From NCBI GenBank assembly GCA_037443425.1, contig JBBIOI010000036.1, forward strand, positions 1-29,553: a stretch of 29,553 nt of DNA. Reading direction: 5' to 3'. Positions within the stretch are counted from its first letter, which is position 1. Every line of letters starts with the position of its first letter. The notes beneath the pieces are model-generated. The model saw only the letters and a program-made list of their open reading frames with translations, was not told where the DNA came from and made no database searches. Of the stretch, positions 14,550 to 24,305 are shown piece after piece. The stretch is from JBBIOI01 sp037443425. Lineage in GTDB: Bacteria > Desulfobacterota > BSN033 > UBA1163. A program made the translations under genes and the position numbers.

Positions 14550-15555
14550 AACGGGATTTAATTTTCTTCCAGTATCTTATCAGATAAATACCTATCCCAC
14601 CTTTAAAATACATTGAAACCAATACAAAAGCACCTCCCAAAATAAGTGGCCATCTCTCAGGCATAAAAGTGCTAATGGTATGTTCAACAGATGTGAGCAA
14701 TGATGCTCCAACGATTGGACATAAAAGTGTTCCAGGGCTACCTAATATTACCATAAATAATACCATAACCGATGCCATCATTCCTATATCTCCTGGATAA
14801 GCGATTCCAATTAAATGTGCATAGAGGACACCACCGATTCCTCCAAAGCCTCCACTAAGTATAAATGAAACATATTTATATAGCCATGTATTATAGCCAA
14901 GTATTCTCATCCTTGATTCATTTTCACGGATACCGACAAGGGCACGACCAAAAGGAGAATTTATAAACTTATAGAGTAAAAAGAAGCAGATAAAGAAAAA
15001 TATAAGGACAAAATAATAGAAGGTGGTATCACTTCCCATGGATAATGGAATTCCGAGATCTGGTCTTGGAATGCCTGGGAGTCCATCATCTCCACCTGTT
15101 AAAGCACGCCATTTCCAGACAATACTGAATAATAGTTGTGATAATCCAAGCGTGATTAGAAGAAAGTAGGCCCCAGAGAGATGGACAATAAAAAGGCCAA
15201 ATAGAGCAGCAATAAAAAGTGATGAAAAAATCCCCAAAATTGCAACAAGCCAGAAACTTTCAATCTTAAAATGGACAGTTAGAAAAGCCACTGTATACAC
15301 AGCTGTTCCAAAAAAGGAGGCATGTCCCATGGATACAAGACCTGTGTATCCAAGAAGGAGGTTTAATCCCATGGCAAATATGGCATATATAAGTATCTTG
15401 GATGATAGATATATTAAATATGAAGACAGGAATAGTGGTAAAAAAATAAGTAGTAAACCCACAAAGAGGTAAGGGAGAAAGGGGAAAAGGTCTTTTTTAA
15501 TCAGCTTCTCTAATCTCTTCAAATATTTTACCTCAAAACTAAAATCTTTTTCCAT
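14530..15555 (-). CDS. livM: ABC transporter permease, LivM type
   Basis: 341-residue multi-pass inner membrane permease. A charged N-terminus of about 24 residues precedes the first helix. The family core GLNLLLGYTGLVSMGHASFF is at about residues 63-82, and the coupling region contains PFGRALVGIRENE. It overlaps livH by 17 bp and livG by 20 bp. It pairs with LivH to form the import channel. Confidence 0.93.
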   Translation of the reverse strand: MEKDFSFEVKYLKRLEKLIKKDLFPFLPYLFVGLLLIFLPLFLSSYLIYLSSKILIYAIFAMGLNLLLGYTGLVSMGHASFFGTAVYTVAFLTVHFKIESFWLVAILGIFSSLFIAALFGLFIVHLSGAYFLLITLGLSQLLFSIVWKWRALTGGDDGLPGIPRPDLGIPLSMGSDTTFYYFVLIFFFICFFLLYKFINSPFGRALVGIRENESRMRILGYNTWLYKYVSFILSGGFGGIGGVLYAHLIGIAYPGDIGMMASVMVLFMVILGSPGTLLCPIVGASLLTSVEHTISTFMPERWPLILGGAFVLVSMYFKGGIGIYLIRYWKKIKSRYGSFKD

Positions 15556-16396
15556 ATAGGCCTGAAGGCCTAATGAGTAAAATAATTACTACAAGTAGAT
15601 ACATCATAAAAAAGGCAAGGGGTGGAAATAGGGCCTTGCTAAAACTATGGATAATACCTATGATGAAGCTTCCGATCAGTGCACCTTGCATAGAACCTAG
15701 TCCACCAATAATGACAACAATGATAGCGTAAAGAAGAATCTCAGAACCACTTTCCAGATATGCACCGAGTAAAGGGAGACCGATAACACCACTAATGCCT
15801 GCAATGATTGTCCCAAATAGAAAGACCCATGCACATACTCTATTAAAATTGATTCCTATTGCCATTACCATTTCTCTGTTATCTATACCTGCACGGATGA
15901 TAGCACCATATAATGTTTTTTCTTGGAAGTACCATAAAATAATTGCTATTATCAGACCTGAAAATATAACAAGCAGATGATAAAGATAAACTGAGTAAGC
16001 GCCTATCTTAAGTGAAGCTGTAAATCCAGATGGTGGAGGTACCATTTGAGGAACAGGTCCCCAGATCCATTTTGCAAGGTTTGTTATGATAAATAGAAAT
16101 CCCATTGTCAATATTACTTGGTCTAATAGTTGCCCTGGAAGATAGCGTAAAAAGCCTCTCTCCATCATTAAACCTATTAATCCAGCTGAGACTCCACCAG
16201 CCAATATAGCAATAAGGAAACTACCTGTCCATTTATAAACAGTTATTCCCACAAAAGATCCAATTAGATAATATCCGCCATGGGTTAAATTGAGAACATT
16301 CATGAGCCCAAAGATTAAGGATAGTCCACTTGAAATAAGAAACAGTAGCACACTGAATGAGAGGCCCATAACTATAACAGTTAGCGAAAAATCCAA
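15539..16396 (-). CDS. livH: ABC transporter permease, LivH type (TTG start)
   Basis: 285-residue permease with the LivH signature GLSLIFGLMNVLNLTHGGYYLIG at the N-terminus (about 24-46) and GGLGSMQGALIG near the C-terminus. The coupling-helix region reads RAGIDNREMVMAIGIN. The start is TTG at 16396, preceded by GGGGTGGG; the next internal ATG at codon 10 would cut into the first helix. It follows hyuB1 by 34 bp with no terminator, so the transporter appears to be transcribed with the hyu genes. Confidence 0.93.
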   Translation of the reverse strand: MDFSLTVIVMGLSFSVLLFLISSGLSLIFGLMNVLNLTHGGYYLIGSFVGITVYKWTGSFLIAILAGGVSAGLIGLMMERGFLRYLPGQLLDQVILTMGFLFIITNLAKWIWGPVPQMVPPPSGFTASLKIGAYSVYLYHLLVIFSGLIIAIILWYFQEKTLYGAIIRAGIDNREMVMAIGINFNRVCAWVFLFGTIIAGISGVIGLPLLGAYLESGSEILLYAIIVVIIGGLGSMQGALIGSFIIGIIHSFSKALFPPLAFFMMYLLVVIILLIRPSGLYGKRF

Positions 16397-16430
16397 AGTA
16401 TACCCACCCCTTTAAAGACTTTTTATGAAG

Positions 16431-18239
16431 TTATGTTCCTTCTTTAAAATTTTTTTCTGCCTTCAATCTTTTTCTTAACTCTTCGGTGGCTATATAATCA
16501 ACTTCAAATGTCTTTGGATTAAGAACAACTCCATAGACATCCCTTGCTACTTCAATCGAAATAAATTCATTTAATGCATCCCATCTTACTTTTTCTACTT
16601 CTCTATCCAAGGGATCTCCATATCCGCCACCTCCTCCTGATTTAGTCCAGATTATATCACCAGGCTGTAGATATTGAACATCCATGCAACGAAGTGGTAT
16701 ATCTTTTCCCCCTCTAATTATACCAAGTTTGTGTGGTTTACCATCAGTTGCGCCCATCAATCCTTTGTGAGTAAATTTTTCCCCATCACTGTTTCCTGTC
16801 ATTATCACACAATCAAGTGGTTGCCAGAATTTTGGATCATATGTGTTTAACATTTGGACCTCTGTTCCAGCTCCTCCCCTCCATTGACCATGACCCATCG
16901 AGTCTGTGATAAATTCATATCGTAGCCATCTATAAGGCATGTCCCATTCTTCAACCTCAACAGGGGCTCTTACGACCGCACCAGCTGAAATCGTTGGGCC
17001 GATCCCATCAATTCCATCATAACCATAAAGTGCGCCGCTTGAACCATCTGAGTGGAATGGTGAGGCCCAATAAACTTGGGGACTCTTAGTTCTTGGGTCA
17101 ATTCTATCGCGACGTTTCCCTGTAACTATAGGGCTTAAATGTCTGGACCATAAAGCTGAGGTTTCTTTTGGAACTACTTGAGCCAGGGCAAGCTGAACAC
17201 ATTCTGTAACCTGTGTCCCCAACATGCAGGCCTGTGCTCCAGTAGTTGCAGGATAAGCAGGACCAAGGACCGTTCCTTCTTTGGTAATGATTGTTAAACA
17301 GTTTAGTAATCCTTGATTTCGTGCAGTCCCAGGGGGTAATGACCAGGCCACAGCTGCCACCACTGAGGCACAGGTTTGACCTCTTGGGCAATTGATATAA
17401 TCTACCTGAGGATCGCTATCCGAGAAATCAAATATTAGTTGTCCATCTTTAGGTTTAACAATAAGGGTTAGTCTAACCCATACAGGTTTATCAGTTGTTC
17501 CATCCCAATCTGCTGCCCTTTCAGCATAATATCTTCCTTCTGGCCATGTTGATATTATCCTTCTTACAGACTCTTCAGTTCTTCTAAGCAGCTCATCACA
17601 GGCTGCCTTCACTGTATCTTTTCCGTAACTTTTAAGTAAATCTATAACCCTCTCTTCTGCTTTTTTCATTGCCTCGAAGGCAAGCATATTATCGGCACGG
17701 ACAAGAGTTGATCCTCTTACGTTTCGAAGAATAACTGAATATACCTTTTCATCAATCTTTCCTCTTTCAATAATTTTGACTGGGGGAATCATTAATCCTT
17801 CACCATGACAATCATAGGTGCGGGGATAATAACATCCCTGATAAGCACCTCCAGAATCAAACTGATGTGTTCTTAAGAAATGGTAAAATAACAACTCACC
17901 TTCATAAAAAATTGGACGGACAAAAGACCAGTCCGGGGCATGACCGAAACATACAATAAATGGATCGTTAGCAATAATGAAATCGTCAGGATATATATTT
18001 TCACGACCTATCCAATCCAATATCCCTTTTAAGCAAACCTCAGAACCTGCTGTATGAACAGGCATCCAGTTACCTATGGTAATTGTTCTTTCCTGGTTGT
18101 CAAATAGAACCGTTCCAAGGTCTCTAATATGAGCAGTGGCAAAGGAGAAACATTGTCTAAAGAGTCGATTCCCCAACTCTTCGTTTAAGGATTCCAATCT
18201 ACTTTCAATCAATGAAAGCGTAAGGGGATCTAATTTCAT
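16431..18239 (-). CDS. Hydantoinase B/oxoprolinase family subunit (HyuB1)
   Basis: 602-residue HyuB-family protein, the metal-containing catalytic partner of HyuA in N-methylhydantoinases, 5-oxoprolinases and acetone/acetophenone carboxylases. The NDPF motif (91-94) leads to GHAPDW (99-104) and THQFDSGG (124-131); His100, Asp103, His125 and Asp128 are candidate metal ligands. The C-terminal family signature SGGGGGYGDPL is followed by VYGVVL. Length suits a hydantoinase or acetophenone-carboxylase-type subunit, and is shorter than acetone carboxylase alpha. The ribosome binding site GGAGG also encodes the last Arg codons of hyuA1. Substrate unknown. It closely resembles HyuB2, e.g. both have KVRWDALNE and DVYGVVLNP near the end. 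Confidence 0.92.
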   Translation of the reverse strand: MKLDPLTLSLIESRLESLNEELGNRLFRQCFSFATAHIRDLGTVLFDNQERTITIGNWMPVHTAGSEVCLKGILDWIGRENIYPDDFIIANDPFIVCFGHAPDWSFVRPIFYEGELLFYHFLRTHQFDSGGAYQGCYYPRTYDCHGEGLMIPPVKIIERGKIDEKVYSVILRNVRGSTLVRADNMLAFEAMKKAEERVIDLLKSYGKDTVKAACDELLRRTEESVRRIISTWPEGRYYAERAADWDGTTDKPVWVRLTLIVKPKDGQLIFDFSDSDPQVDYINCPRGQTCASVVAAVAWSLPPGTARNQGLLNCLTIITKEGTVLGPAYPATTGAQACMLGTQVTECVQLALAQVVPKETSALWSRHLSPIVTGKRRDRIDPRTKSPQVYWASPFHSDGSSGALYGYDGIDGIGPTISAGAVVRAPVEVEEWDMPYRWLRYEFITDSMGHGQWRGGAGTEVQMLNTYDPKFWQPLDCVIMTGNSDGEKFTHKGLMGATDGKPHKLGIIRGGKDIPLRCMDVQYLQPGDIIWTKSGGGGGYGDPLDREVEKVRWDALNEFISIEVARDVYGVVLNPKTFEVDYIATEELRKRLKAEKNFKEGT

Positions 18240-18242
18240 ATT

Positions 18243-20309
18243 TTACCTCCTCACCAGGTAGTTTCCATATTCATCAACAATCAACAAAGCTTCAGGTGGT
18301 AGGACTATTGTTGTATTTTTTTCTTCTATGATTGCAGGGCCAGTTATAGTATTTCCAGTTGATAAAAGATCTGGATTATAACAGGGTGTTTCAATAAATC
18401 CTCCAAACTCCTTAAAATAGACCTCTCTTTTTCGTTTCAATGCCAATGAAGGGTCTTTCTTAGAAATAGGTTTTTTCTCAAGTTTTAAAGGAGGTCTAAG
18501 CCCTATGGCTTGAAGTTTAATAGTTGCAATAATAGTTGGTAAAGAATTATCTGACCAACCATAAAGGGCCTGGTGTTGTCTGTGAAAATTTTGAATCAAA
18601 TCTCTTAGGGTTACTTCTGTAAATGGTTCTCCTTTCTTTGTTTCTTGAAGAAGCACATTCACATCATGAAGCTGACCGAGGTAACGCATTTCAGCTCCAC
18701 GAATAAATTTTATATCCTTTTCCTCCACACCCTGCTTCTGTAAAATCGTCGTTCCCTCTTTTTCTAATGAGTCAAATATATCTTTCAAAGTTTCGATATT
18801 TATTTCGTCCTCTCTCCGATAAAGAAAACGTGTTAGAATGTATTTGTAATCCGCTAAAGATGCACCTAAGGCACAGAATACAGCCGCCTGTTTTGGTATA
18901 TAAACTTCTTTTATATTCAATTTTTCAGCAACAGATATGGCATGGACCGGGCCAGCACCACCTCCAATCACGAGGCCGAAGTTTCTGGGATCGTGTCCCT
19001 TTTCAACCGCTGTCAAAAATATCTGTTTCGCCATATTATCTTCTACTATTGTAGAGATAGCATGGGCAGCCTCTATAGTTTCAATTCCTAAAGGTTTAGC
19101 GATACCTTCCTCGATTGCTTTTTCGGCTAAATATTTATCCAATGATATAGTACCACCCAGAAAGTAATCTGCAGGAATACGTCCAAGCACAACATCTGCA
19201 TCAGTAACTGTAGGGAGTTTTCCTCCTTTGGCATAACAAGCTGGACCTGGATTAGCACCTGCACTTTCAGGACCCACATAAAGTATTTTTCTGCCGTCGA
19301 GTTTCGCGATGCTTCCTCCACCTGCACCAATACTTGTTACCTCAACAGCCTCCATAGCATTTTTATATTCACCGACTTTCATTTGTGTAGTAGTAGTAAT
19401 CATACGTTTTGGAAGGATGCTTAGGTCCGAGCTTGTTCCACCCATATCGAGTACAATCACATTTTCAAAGTTAGCAAGCCCCCCAAGGAATTGTCCTAAA
19501 AGAGGGCCAGCAGCAGGACCAGAACCTATAAGAAGTGCAGGATTATCAATACATAATTCAGGAGAGGCAACACCTCCTTCGCATGTAATCAAAAGGGTAC
19601 TTCCTTTAAAATTTGAATCTTTCATCTGTTTATCCAAGTTTTTTAAAAACCTTGCAGTCGTTGGTTTTACATAGCCAGCTATCTCTGCAGTACTCAATCG
19701 GTCATATTCAATCCAGCGTCGCAAGATATGTGAGGAGATAATCACATCAGGATATTCTTCTTTTAATAATTCTGCGGCAATTTCTTCATGTAAAGGGTTA
19801 ATATATGAATGTAAGAAGCAGATAACTGGAACTTCAGCCTTATGTTCTTTTGCCTTTTTTATAGCCTCGTATACATCATCTTTGTTTAAAGCCGTGATGA
19901 CCTCGCCATTGTATTGAATTCTTTCTTCAATACCAAACCGAAGATATCTTGGGATCAGGTAATCTGGTGGCTGAACCTTCAAGTTATATATATCTTTTTT
20001 CCAGATCTTTGAGCCTAACTCAGGTATATCTCTAAAGCCTTTAGTGTAAAGGAGAAAACATTTTGCACCCTTTTTTTCAATTAAACAATTTGTAGATAAT
20101 GTGGTCCCTATTACCATGACTTTTGTATTTTCCAGAACTTCTTCCAGGGTTAATTGATTCTGCTTTCCAAGAATATTAATACAGCCCAGGATGCTTTCAG
20201 ATGGATCTGCTACATTGGTAGGATATTTGGCTGTACTTATCCTTCTATTTTGGTCTATCAATATTGCGTCAGTAAAGGTTCCTCCTGTATCAATTACGAT
20301 TTCATACAT
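18243..20309 (-). CDS. Hydantoinase A/oxoprolinase family ATPase subunit (HyuA1)
   Basis: 688-residue HyuA-family protein with an ASKHA-type ATPase fold that activates the substrate by phosphorylation for HyuB. Phosphate-1 motif DTGGTFTD is at residues 7-14, the GTT-TN motif at about 68-74, and GFRDI near 91. The second lobe keeps the conserved set: CEGGVASPE (243-251), SGPAAG (263-268) and DMGGTS (288-293), then GAGGGSIA and GPESAGANPGPACY. I chose ATG at 20309, matching HyuA2 (M-Y/F-E-I); a GTG two codons upstream is in frame. It is 3 bp ahead of hyuB1 and 13 bp after hyuB2. All nucleotide-binding elements look intact. Confidence 0.92.
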   Translation of the reverse strand: MYEIVIDTGGTFTDAILIDQNRRISTAKYPTNVADPSESILGCINILGKQNQLTLEEVLENTKVMVIGTTLSTNCLIEKKGAKCFLLYTKGFRDIPELGSKIWKKDIYNLKVQPPDYLIPRYLRFGIEERIQYNGEVITALNKDDVYEAIKKAKEHKAEVPVICFLHSYINPLHEEIAAELLKEEYPDVIISSHILRRWIEYDRLSTAEIAGYVKPTTARFLKNLDKQMKDSNFKGSTLLITCEGGVASPELCIDNPALLIGSGPAAGPLLGQFLGGLANFENVIVLDMGGTSSDLSILPKRMITTTTQMKVGEYKNAMEAVEVTSIGAGGGSIAKLDGRKILYVGPESAGANPGPACYAKGGKLPTVTDADVVLGRIPADYFLGGTISLDKYLAEKAIEEGIAKPLGIETIEAAHAISTIVEDNMAKQIFLTAVEKGHDPRNFGLVIGGGAGPVHAISVAEKLNIKEVYIPKQAAVFCALGASLADYKYILTRFLYRREDEINIETLKDIFDSLEKEGTTILQKQGVEEKDIKFIRGAEMRYLGQLHDVNVLLQETKKGEPFTEVTLRDLIQNFHRQHQALYGWSDNSLPTIIATIKLQAIGLRPPLKLEKKPISKKDPSLALKRKREVYFKEFGGFIETPCYNPDLLSTGNTITGPAIIEEKNTTIVLPPEALLIVDEYGNYLVRR

Positions 20310-20322
20310 CTCCACTCTCCCC

Positions 20323-22128
20323 TCATCCTTCCTTCTCTTCTTTCAATTTTTTCCTTAGTTCTTCTGTTGCTTTGTAATCGACTTCAAAGGTTTCTGGATT
20401 AAGGACAACCCCATAGACATCCCTTGCTGCCTCAATAGAAATGTACTCGTTTAGGGCATCCCATCTTACTTTTTCAACATCTCTTTCTAATGGATCTCCG
20501 ACCCCACCCCCTCCTCCTGAATAAGAGACAAGGATATCGCCAGGTTCGAGGTATTGTAAATCAAAAGTTCTGTAAGGGATGAGTTTGCCCTTTCTATGAA
20601 TTTCAAGTTTTGTCCTTGTCCCACCTTTTCCGCCCAATAGACCAACAGATTCAAATCTTTCACCATCGGCATTTCCTGACATGGTGAGACAATCTAAGGG
20701 TTGCCATACCTCAGGATTATAGACATTTAGTGATTCTACATAGGTTCCTAACCCGCCACGCCACTTGCCTGGCCCTGCAGAATCTTTAAGAAATTCGTAT
20801 TTTAGCCAGCGGTATGGAATCATCCATTCTTCGACTTCGATAGGTGCTCGGATCATAGCCCCACCAAGAGGGCTCGAACCACTTCCATCTACCCCGTCAA
20901 ATCCCCATGCAGCCCCACTTGAAGCTACTGCATGAAAGGTGTGTGCTGTATATTCCATGATTGAACCAGTGCGTGGATCAATCTTGTCACGCCTTTTGCC
21001 TGCATAAAGGGGGTTTACATGTCTTCCCCATGTAGCAGGGGTATCTTTTGGGGCAACCTGTGATATTGCAAGCATCACGCATTCCTGTATTTCCTGACCC
21101 AGTGTCACAGCCTGGGATGCACATGTTGCTGGATATACAGGACTAAGTACAGTCCCTTCCTTTGTTATTATCTCCATACAATCAAAAAAACCCTGATTGC
21201 GAGGGATGCCAGGGGGCAGACACCATAGAAGGCCACTCGATACAGATGACCATACTTGACCTAATGGAACATTGATGAAGTCTGCCTGTGGATCGCTCTC
21301 TGAGAAATCGAATATCAACTTTCCCTCTTTGGGTTTAACTGTCATGGCAAGTCTTACCCATACAGGCCTGTCAGTTGTTCCATCCCAGTCGGCGGCCCTT
21401 TCAGCATAGTAGGTTCCAGCAGGCCATTCAGAAATAACCTTTTTGACCGCCCTTCTTGCCCTGTCGATCAGCTCATCACAAGCCCACATAACCGTATCTT
21501 TTCCGTACTCTTTAAGTAACTCAATAATCCTCTGTTCAACCTTTTTCATGGATTCATAAACCAGCATGTTATCCGCACGAACCATTGTAGAGCCACGAAG
21601 ATTTTTAAGAATAATTGAATAGGCTTTCTCATCAATTCTCCCTTTTTCAATAATTTTTACGGGTGGGATAATGAGTCCTTCTCCATGGCAGTCATAACTT
21701 CGCGGGAAATAACAGCCAGGGTATGAGCCACCGCTGTCATATTGGTGAGTTCGAGCAAAATGATAGAAGATGAGTTCACCCTTATAGAATATAGGTCTTA
21801 AAAAAGACCAATCAGCCACATGACCAAATCTCACAATGAAAGGGTCATTTCCAATAATAAAATCATCGGGATGAATATTTTCTCTGCCTATCCAGTCAAG
21901 CATTCCCTTTAATGAAACATGGCTTCCTCCTGTATGCACAGGCATGAAGTTTCCAATTGCCAGGGTTCTTTCATTCTTATCAAACAGGACTGTTCCAAGG
22001 TCGCGGATGTGTGAAGTTGGGACAGAGAAACATTGACGAAAAAGTCTTGCCCCCAATTCTTGATTCAATGCATTTATTCTTGCTTCTACTACTGCTAATG
22101 TGAGATGGTCTATCTTTCCTTTTTTCAT
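20323..22128 (-). CDS. Hydantoinase B/oxoprolinase family subunit (HyuB2)
   Basis: 601-residue paralogue of HyuB1, full length and collinear with it. Candidate metal ligands are kept in GHVADW (His103, Asp106) and THQYDSGG (His128, Asp131). The C-terminus has SGGGGGVGDPL and VYGVVLNPETFEVDY. The two HyuB proteins are near-identical at both ends but diverge in the middle: NVPLGQVWSSV against NCPRGQTCASV, and YTAHTFHAVASSG against YWASPFHSDGSSG. These may be substrate or interface regions. Strong ribosome binding site AAAGGAGG. It lies 15 bp after hyuA2. Confidence 0.92.
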   Translation of the reverse strand: MKKGKIDHLTLAVVEARINALNQELGARLFRQCFSVPTSHIRDLGTVLFDKNERTLAIGNFMPVHTGGSHVSLKGMLDWIGRENIHPDDFIIGNDPFIVRFGHVADWSFLRPIFYKGELIFYHFARTHQYDSGGSYPGCYFPRSYDCHGEGLIIPPVKIIEKGRIDEKAYSIILKNLRGSTMVRADNMLVYESMKKVEQRIIELLKEYGKDTVMWACDELIDRARRAVKKVISEWPAGTYYAERAADWDGTTDRPVWVRLAMTVKPKEGKLIFDFSESDPQADFINVPLGQVWSSVSSGLLWCLPPGIPRNQGFFDCMEIITKEGTVLSPVYPATCASQAVTLGQEIQECVMLAISQVAPKDTPATWGRHVNPLYAGKRRDKIDPRTGSIMEYTAHTFHAVASSGAAWGFDGVDGSGSSPLGGAMIRAPIEVEEWMIPYRWLKYEFLKDSAGPGKWRGGLGTYVESLNVYNPEVWQPLDCLTMSGNADGERFESVGLLGGKGGTRTKLEIHRKGKLIPYRTFDLQYLEPGDILVSYSGGGGGVGDPLERDVEKVRWDALNEYISIEAARDVYGVVLNPETFEVDYKATEELRKKLKEEKEG

Positions 22129-22143
22129 TTTAGATAGCCTCCT

Positions 22144-24213
22144 TTAGATAAGGGTTATTAAATAATTTTTAAAGGCATCCACGGTTGCTTTACTGTATGG
22201 TGGTATAATAACTGTTGTTTTCTGTTCCTCTATAATTGCTGGCCCCGAAATGATATTGCCAGGTTGAAGTCTGTCGCCATCGTAGCATGGAGTTTCTACA
22301 AAACCTCTACGTTCTTTGAAGTAGGCCTTTCTTTTTCTTTTAAATGCCTGTGATGGATTTTTCGAGGCAAACCTTTCGCGAGTGAGTTTTAAAGGTCTTC
22401 TATGGCCTATTGCCTTGAGCTTTAACAAGGCGATCGTTGCAGGTAAATTTGGGTCAGACCATCCATAAAGTTCTTTATGCCGATCATGGAAATTTGAAAC
22501 TAACTCCTTTAGGGTTGCCCTGGAGAACTGTCTTCCAACCTTTGTTTCTGGAAGGGTAACATTTATATCTCGGAGTTGACCGAAGTAGCGCATTTCAGCA
22601 CCACGCACGATTGTCATTTTATTCTTACTAAGTCCTTGACGAGAAAAGATCTCTAATGCCTCTTTCTCCATACTACTATAAAGCGATTTCATTTTTTCAA
22701 AATCTACTTCATCATCCCTCTGATAGAAAAATCTATTAAGCACATATCCATAATCAGCAACAAGTCCACCAAGGGCTGAAAATACAGCAGCCTGTTTTGG
22801 GATATACACCTTTTTAATTCCAAGTCGTTTTGCAACAGCTACTCCATGGACAGGACCAGCTCCACCTCCAACAACAAGGACAAAGTCTCGTGGATCATAG
22901 CCCTTTTCAACAACACTTAGAAATATCTTTTCTCCCATGGTAGCTTCTTCAAGTGAGGCTATTGTATAGGCTGCTTCAACTGTATCCATACCAGAGGGCT
23001 TGGCGATCTTTTCATAGATGGCTTTTTCTGCAAGGGATTTATCAAGTTGAATGGCTCCGCCTAAGAAATAATCTGTGGGTATATAACCCAAGACAACATC
23101 AGCATCTGTAACTGTTGGAAGATCTCCTCCTTTTCCATAGCATGCTGGACCAGGGTCAGCTCCTGCACTTGCTGGCCCAACACGTAAAACTCCAAGCCTG
23201 TCAAGCCATGCAATTGAACCTCCTCCAGCACCAATACTTGTGATATCCATACTCTCTATAGCATTTTTTTGGTCGCCTATAACCATTTCCGTAGTTGTTG
23301 TAATGGTCCTGTTTTTTAACACACCAATATCCAGGCTCGTTCCACCCATATCATAAGTAATGATATTTTTAAATCCACATAGCTCGGCCAAGAAACGACC
23401 CATTAGAGCTCCTGTGGCTAATCCTGATCCTATAATACTTGCGGGATTTTCAAGAGATAGTTCAGCTGTAGTCACATCACCAAGACCTGTGCTGAAGAGC
23501 AGGGTGCCTTTAAAACTTGACTCTTTAAGTTGGTGTTGAAGATTTTCTATAAAACGGGTAAGCAATGGTTTTACATAAGCAGCAAATGTGGCCGTACTCA
23601 ATCTATCATATTCAATCCATCTCCTTAATATACGTGAGGATACAACAACATTTGGAAATTCAGGCTTTATGATTTCAGCTGCCATTTCCTCATGAACAGG
23701 ATTAATATAAGAATGTAGAAAACATATTACTGGTACCTCAACGTGATTTTTCTTTGCCTTTTCTATGGCCTCATAAACATCATTTTCATTAAGAGGAGTG
23801 ATGATTTTCCCATCGTACTGGATTCTCTCTTCTACTCCAAATCGGAGATAACGGGGAATCAAAACTTTTGGGGGAAGGACTTTTAGATTGTAGATGTCTG
23901 TTTTTGGAATGGTCCGGCCAAGTTCAAAAATATCACGAAAGCCTTTAGTATGTATCAGGCAACATTTTGCTCCTTTTTCCTCAAGGATACAATTGGTGGG
24001 AAGTGTTGTACCTATGGATACAGCAGAAGTATTTTTTAACAATTCATTTAATGTCATTTGCCTCCCTTCTGCCAATCCATTGATACAATTCATAATACTT
24101 TTGGCTGGATCAGCTGGTATGGTTTCAGATTTAGCCACAGTAATATTTTGTTTTTCATCCATTAGCACACCATCTGTGAAAGTACCTCCAGTATCTATAA
24201 AGATCTCAAACAT
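22144..24213 (-). CDS. Hydantoinase A/oxoprolinase family subunit with altered nucleotide loops (HyuA2)
   Basis: 689-residue paralogue of HyuA1 with matching residue numbering through the first half. The phosphate-1 motif DTGGTFTD (7-14) and IGTTLPTN are kept. The second-lobe motifs differ from HyuA1: residues 243-247 read GLGDV where HyuA1 has CEGGV, 263-268 read SGLATG instead of SGPAAG, and DMGGTS (288-293) is followed by Leu-Asp-Ile-Gly. The rest of the protein is intact with no frameshift, so it is not a pseudogene. It may have reduced or altered ATP use, or bind a different phosphorylated intermediate. First enzyme gene of the unit, with GGAGGGAATA before the ATG, 92 bp after the regulator. 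Confidence 0.9.
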   Translation of the reverse strand: MFEIFIDTGGTFTDGVLMDEKQNITVAKSETIPADPAKSIMNCINGLAEGRQMTLNELLKNTSAVSIGTTLPTNCILEEKGAKCCLIHTKGFRDIFELGRTIPKTDIYNLKVLPPKVLIPRYLRFGVEERIQYDGKIITPLNENDVYEAIEKAKKNHVEVPVICFLHSYINPVHEEMAAEIIKPEFPNVVVSSRILRRWIEYDRLSTATFAAYVKPLLTRFIENLQHQLKESSFKGTLLFSTGLGDVTTAELSLENPASIIGSGLATGALMGRFLAELCGFKNIITYDMGGTSLDIGVLKNRTITTTTEMVIGDQKNAIESMDITSIGAGGGSIAWLDRLGVLRVGPASAGADPGPACYGKGGDLPTVTDADVVLGYIPTDYFLGGAIQLDKSLAEKAIYEKIAKPSGMDTVEAAYTIASLEEATMGEKIFLSVVEKGYDPRDFVLVVGGGAGPVHGVAVAKRLGIKKVYIPKQAAVFSALGGLVADYGYVLNRFFYQRDDEVDFEKMKSLYSSMEKEALEIFSRQGLSKNKMTIVRGAEMRYFGQLRDINVTLPETKVGRQFSRATLKELVSNFHDRHKELYGWSDPNLPATIALLKLKAIGHRRPLKLTRERFASKNPSQAFKRKRKAYFKERRGFVETPCYDGDRLQPGNIISGPAIIEEQKTTVIIPPYSKATVDAFKNYLITLI

Positions 24214-24305
24214 TATTCCCTCCTTTGTTTTGAATTTTATTAAATTCTTTATAAAGATTCTCTAATGCCCAAAGATTTCTTTATATACCACCTCCTCGAT
24301 CTAAA
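24214..24305 (-). other. Spacer between regulator and hyuA2, no gene found
   Basis: 92-bp AT-rich leader. It contains a second GAGGAGG sequence (minus strand, near 24292-24298) far from any good start codon, besides the true ribosome binding site of hyuA2. No -35 box of TTGACA type and no terminator are visible, so hyuA2 is probably transcribed through from the regulator promoter. A processed or lost small leader ORF cannot be excluded. Confidence 0.5.

Noticed and set aside
22144..24213. HyuA2 as a pseudogene because of its altered motifs
   Set aside because: The frame is intact, full length and collinear with HyuA1, with a good ribosome binding site, so altered function is more likely than decay.
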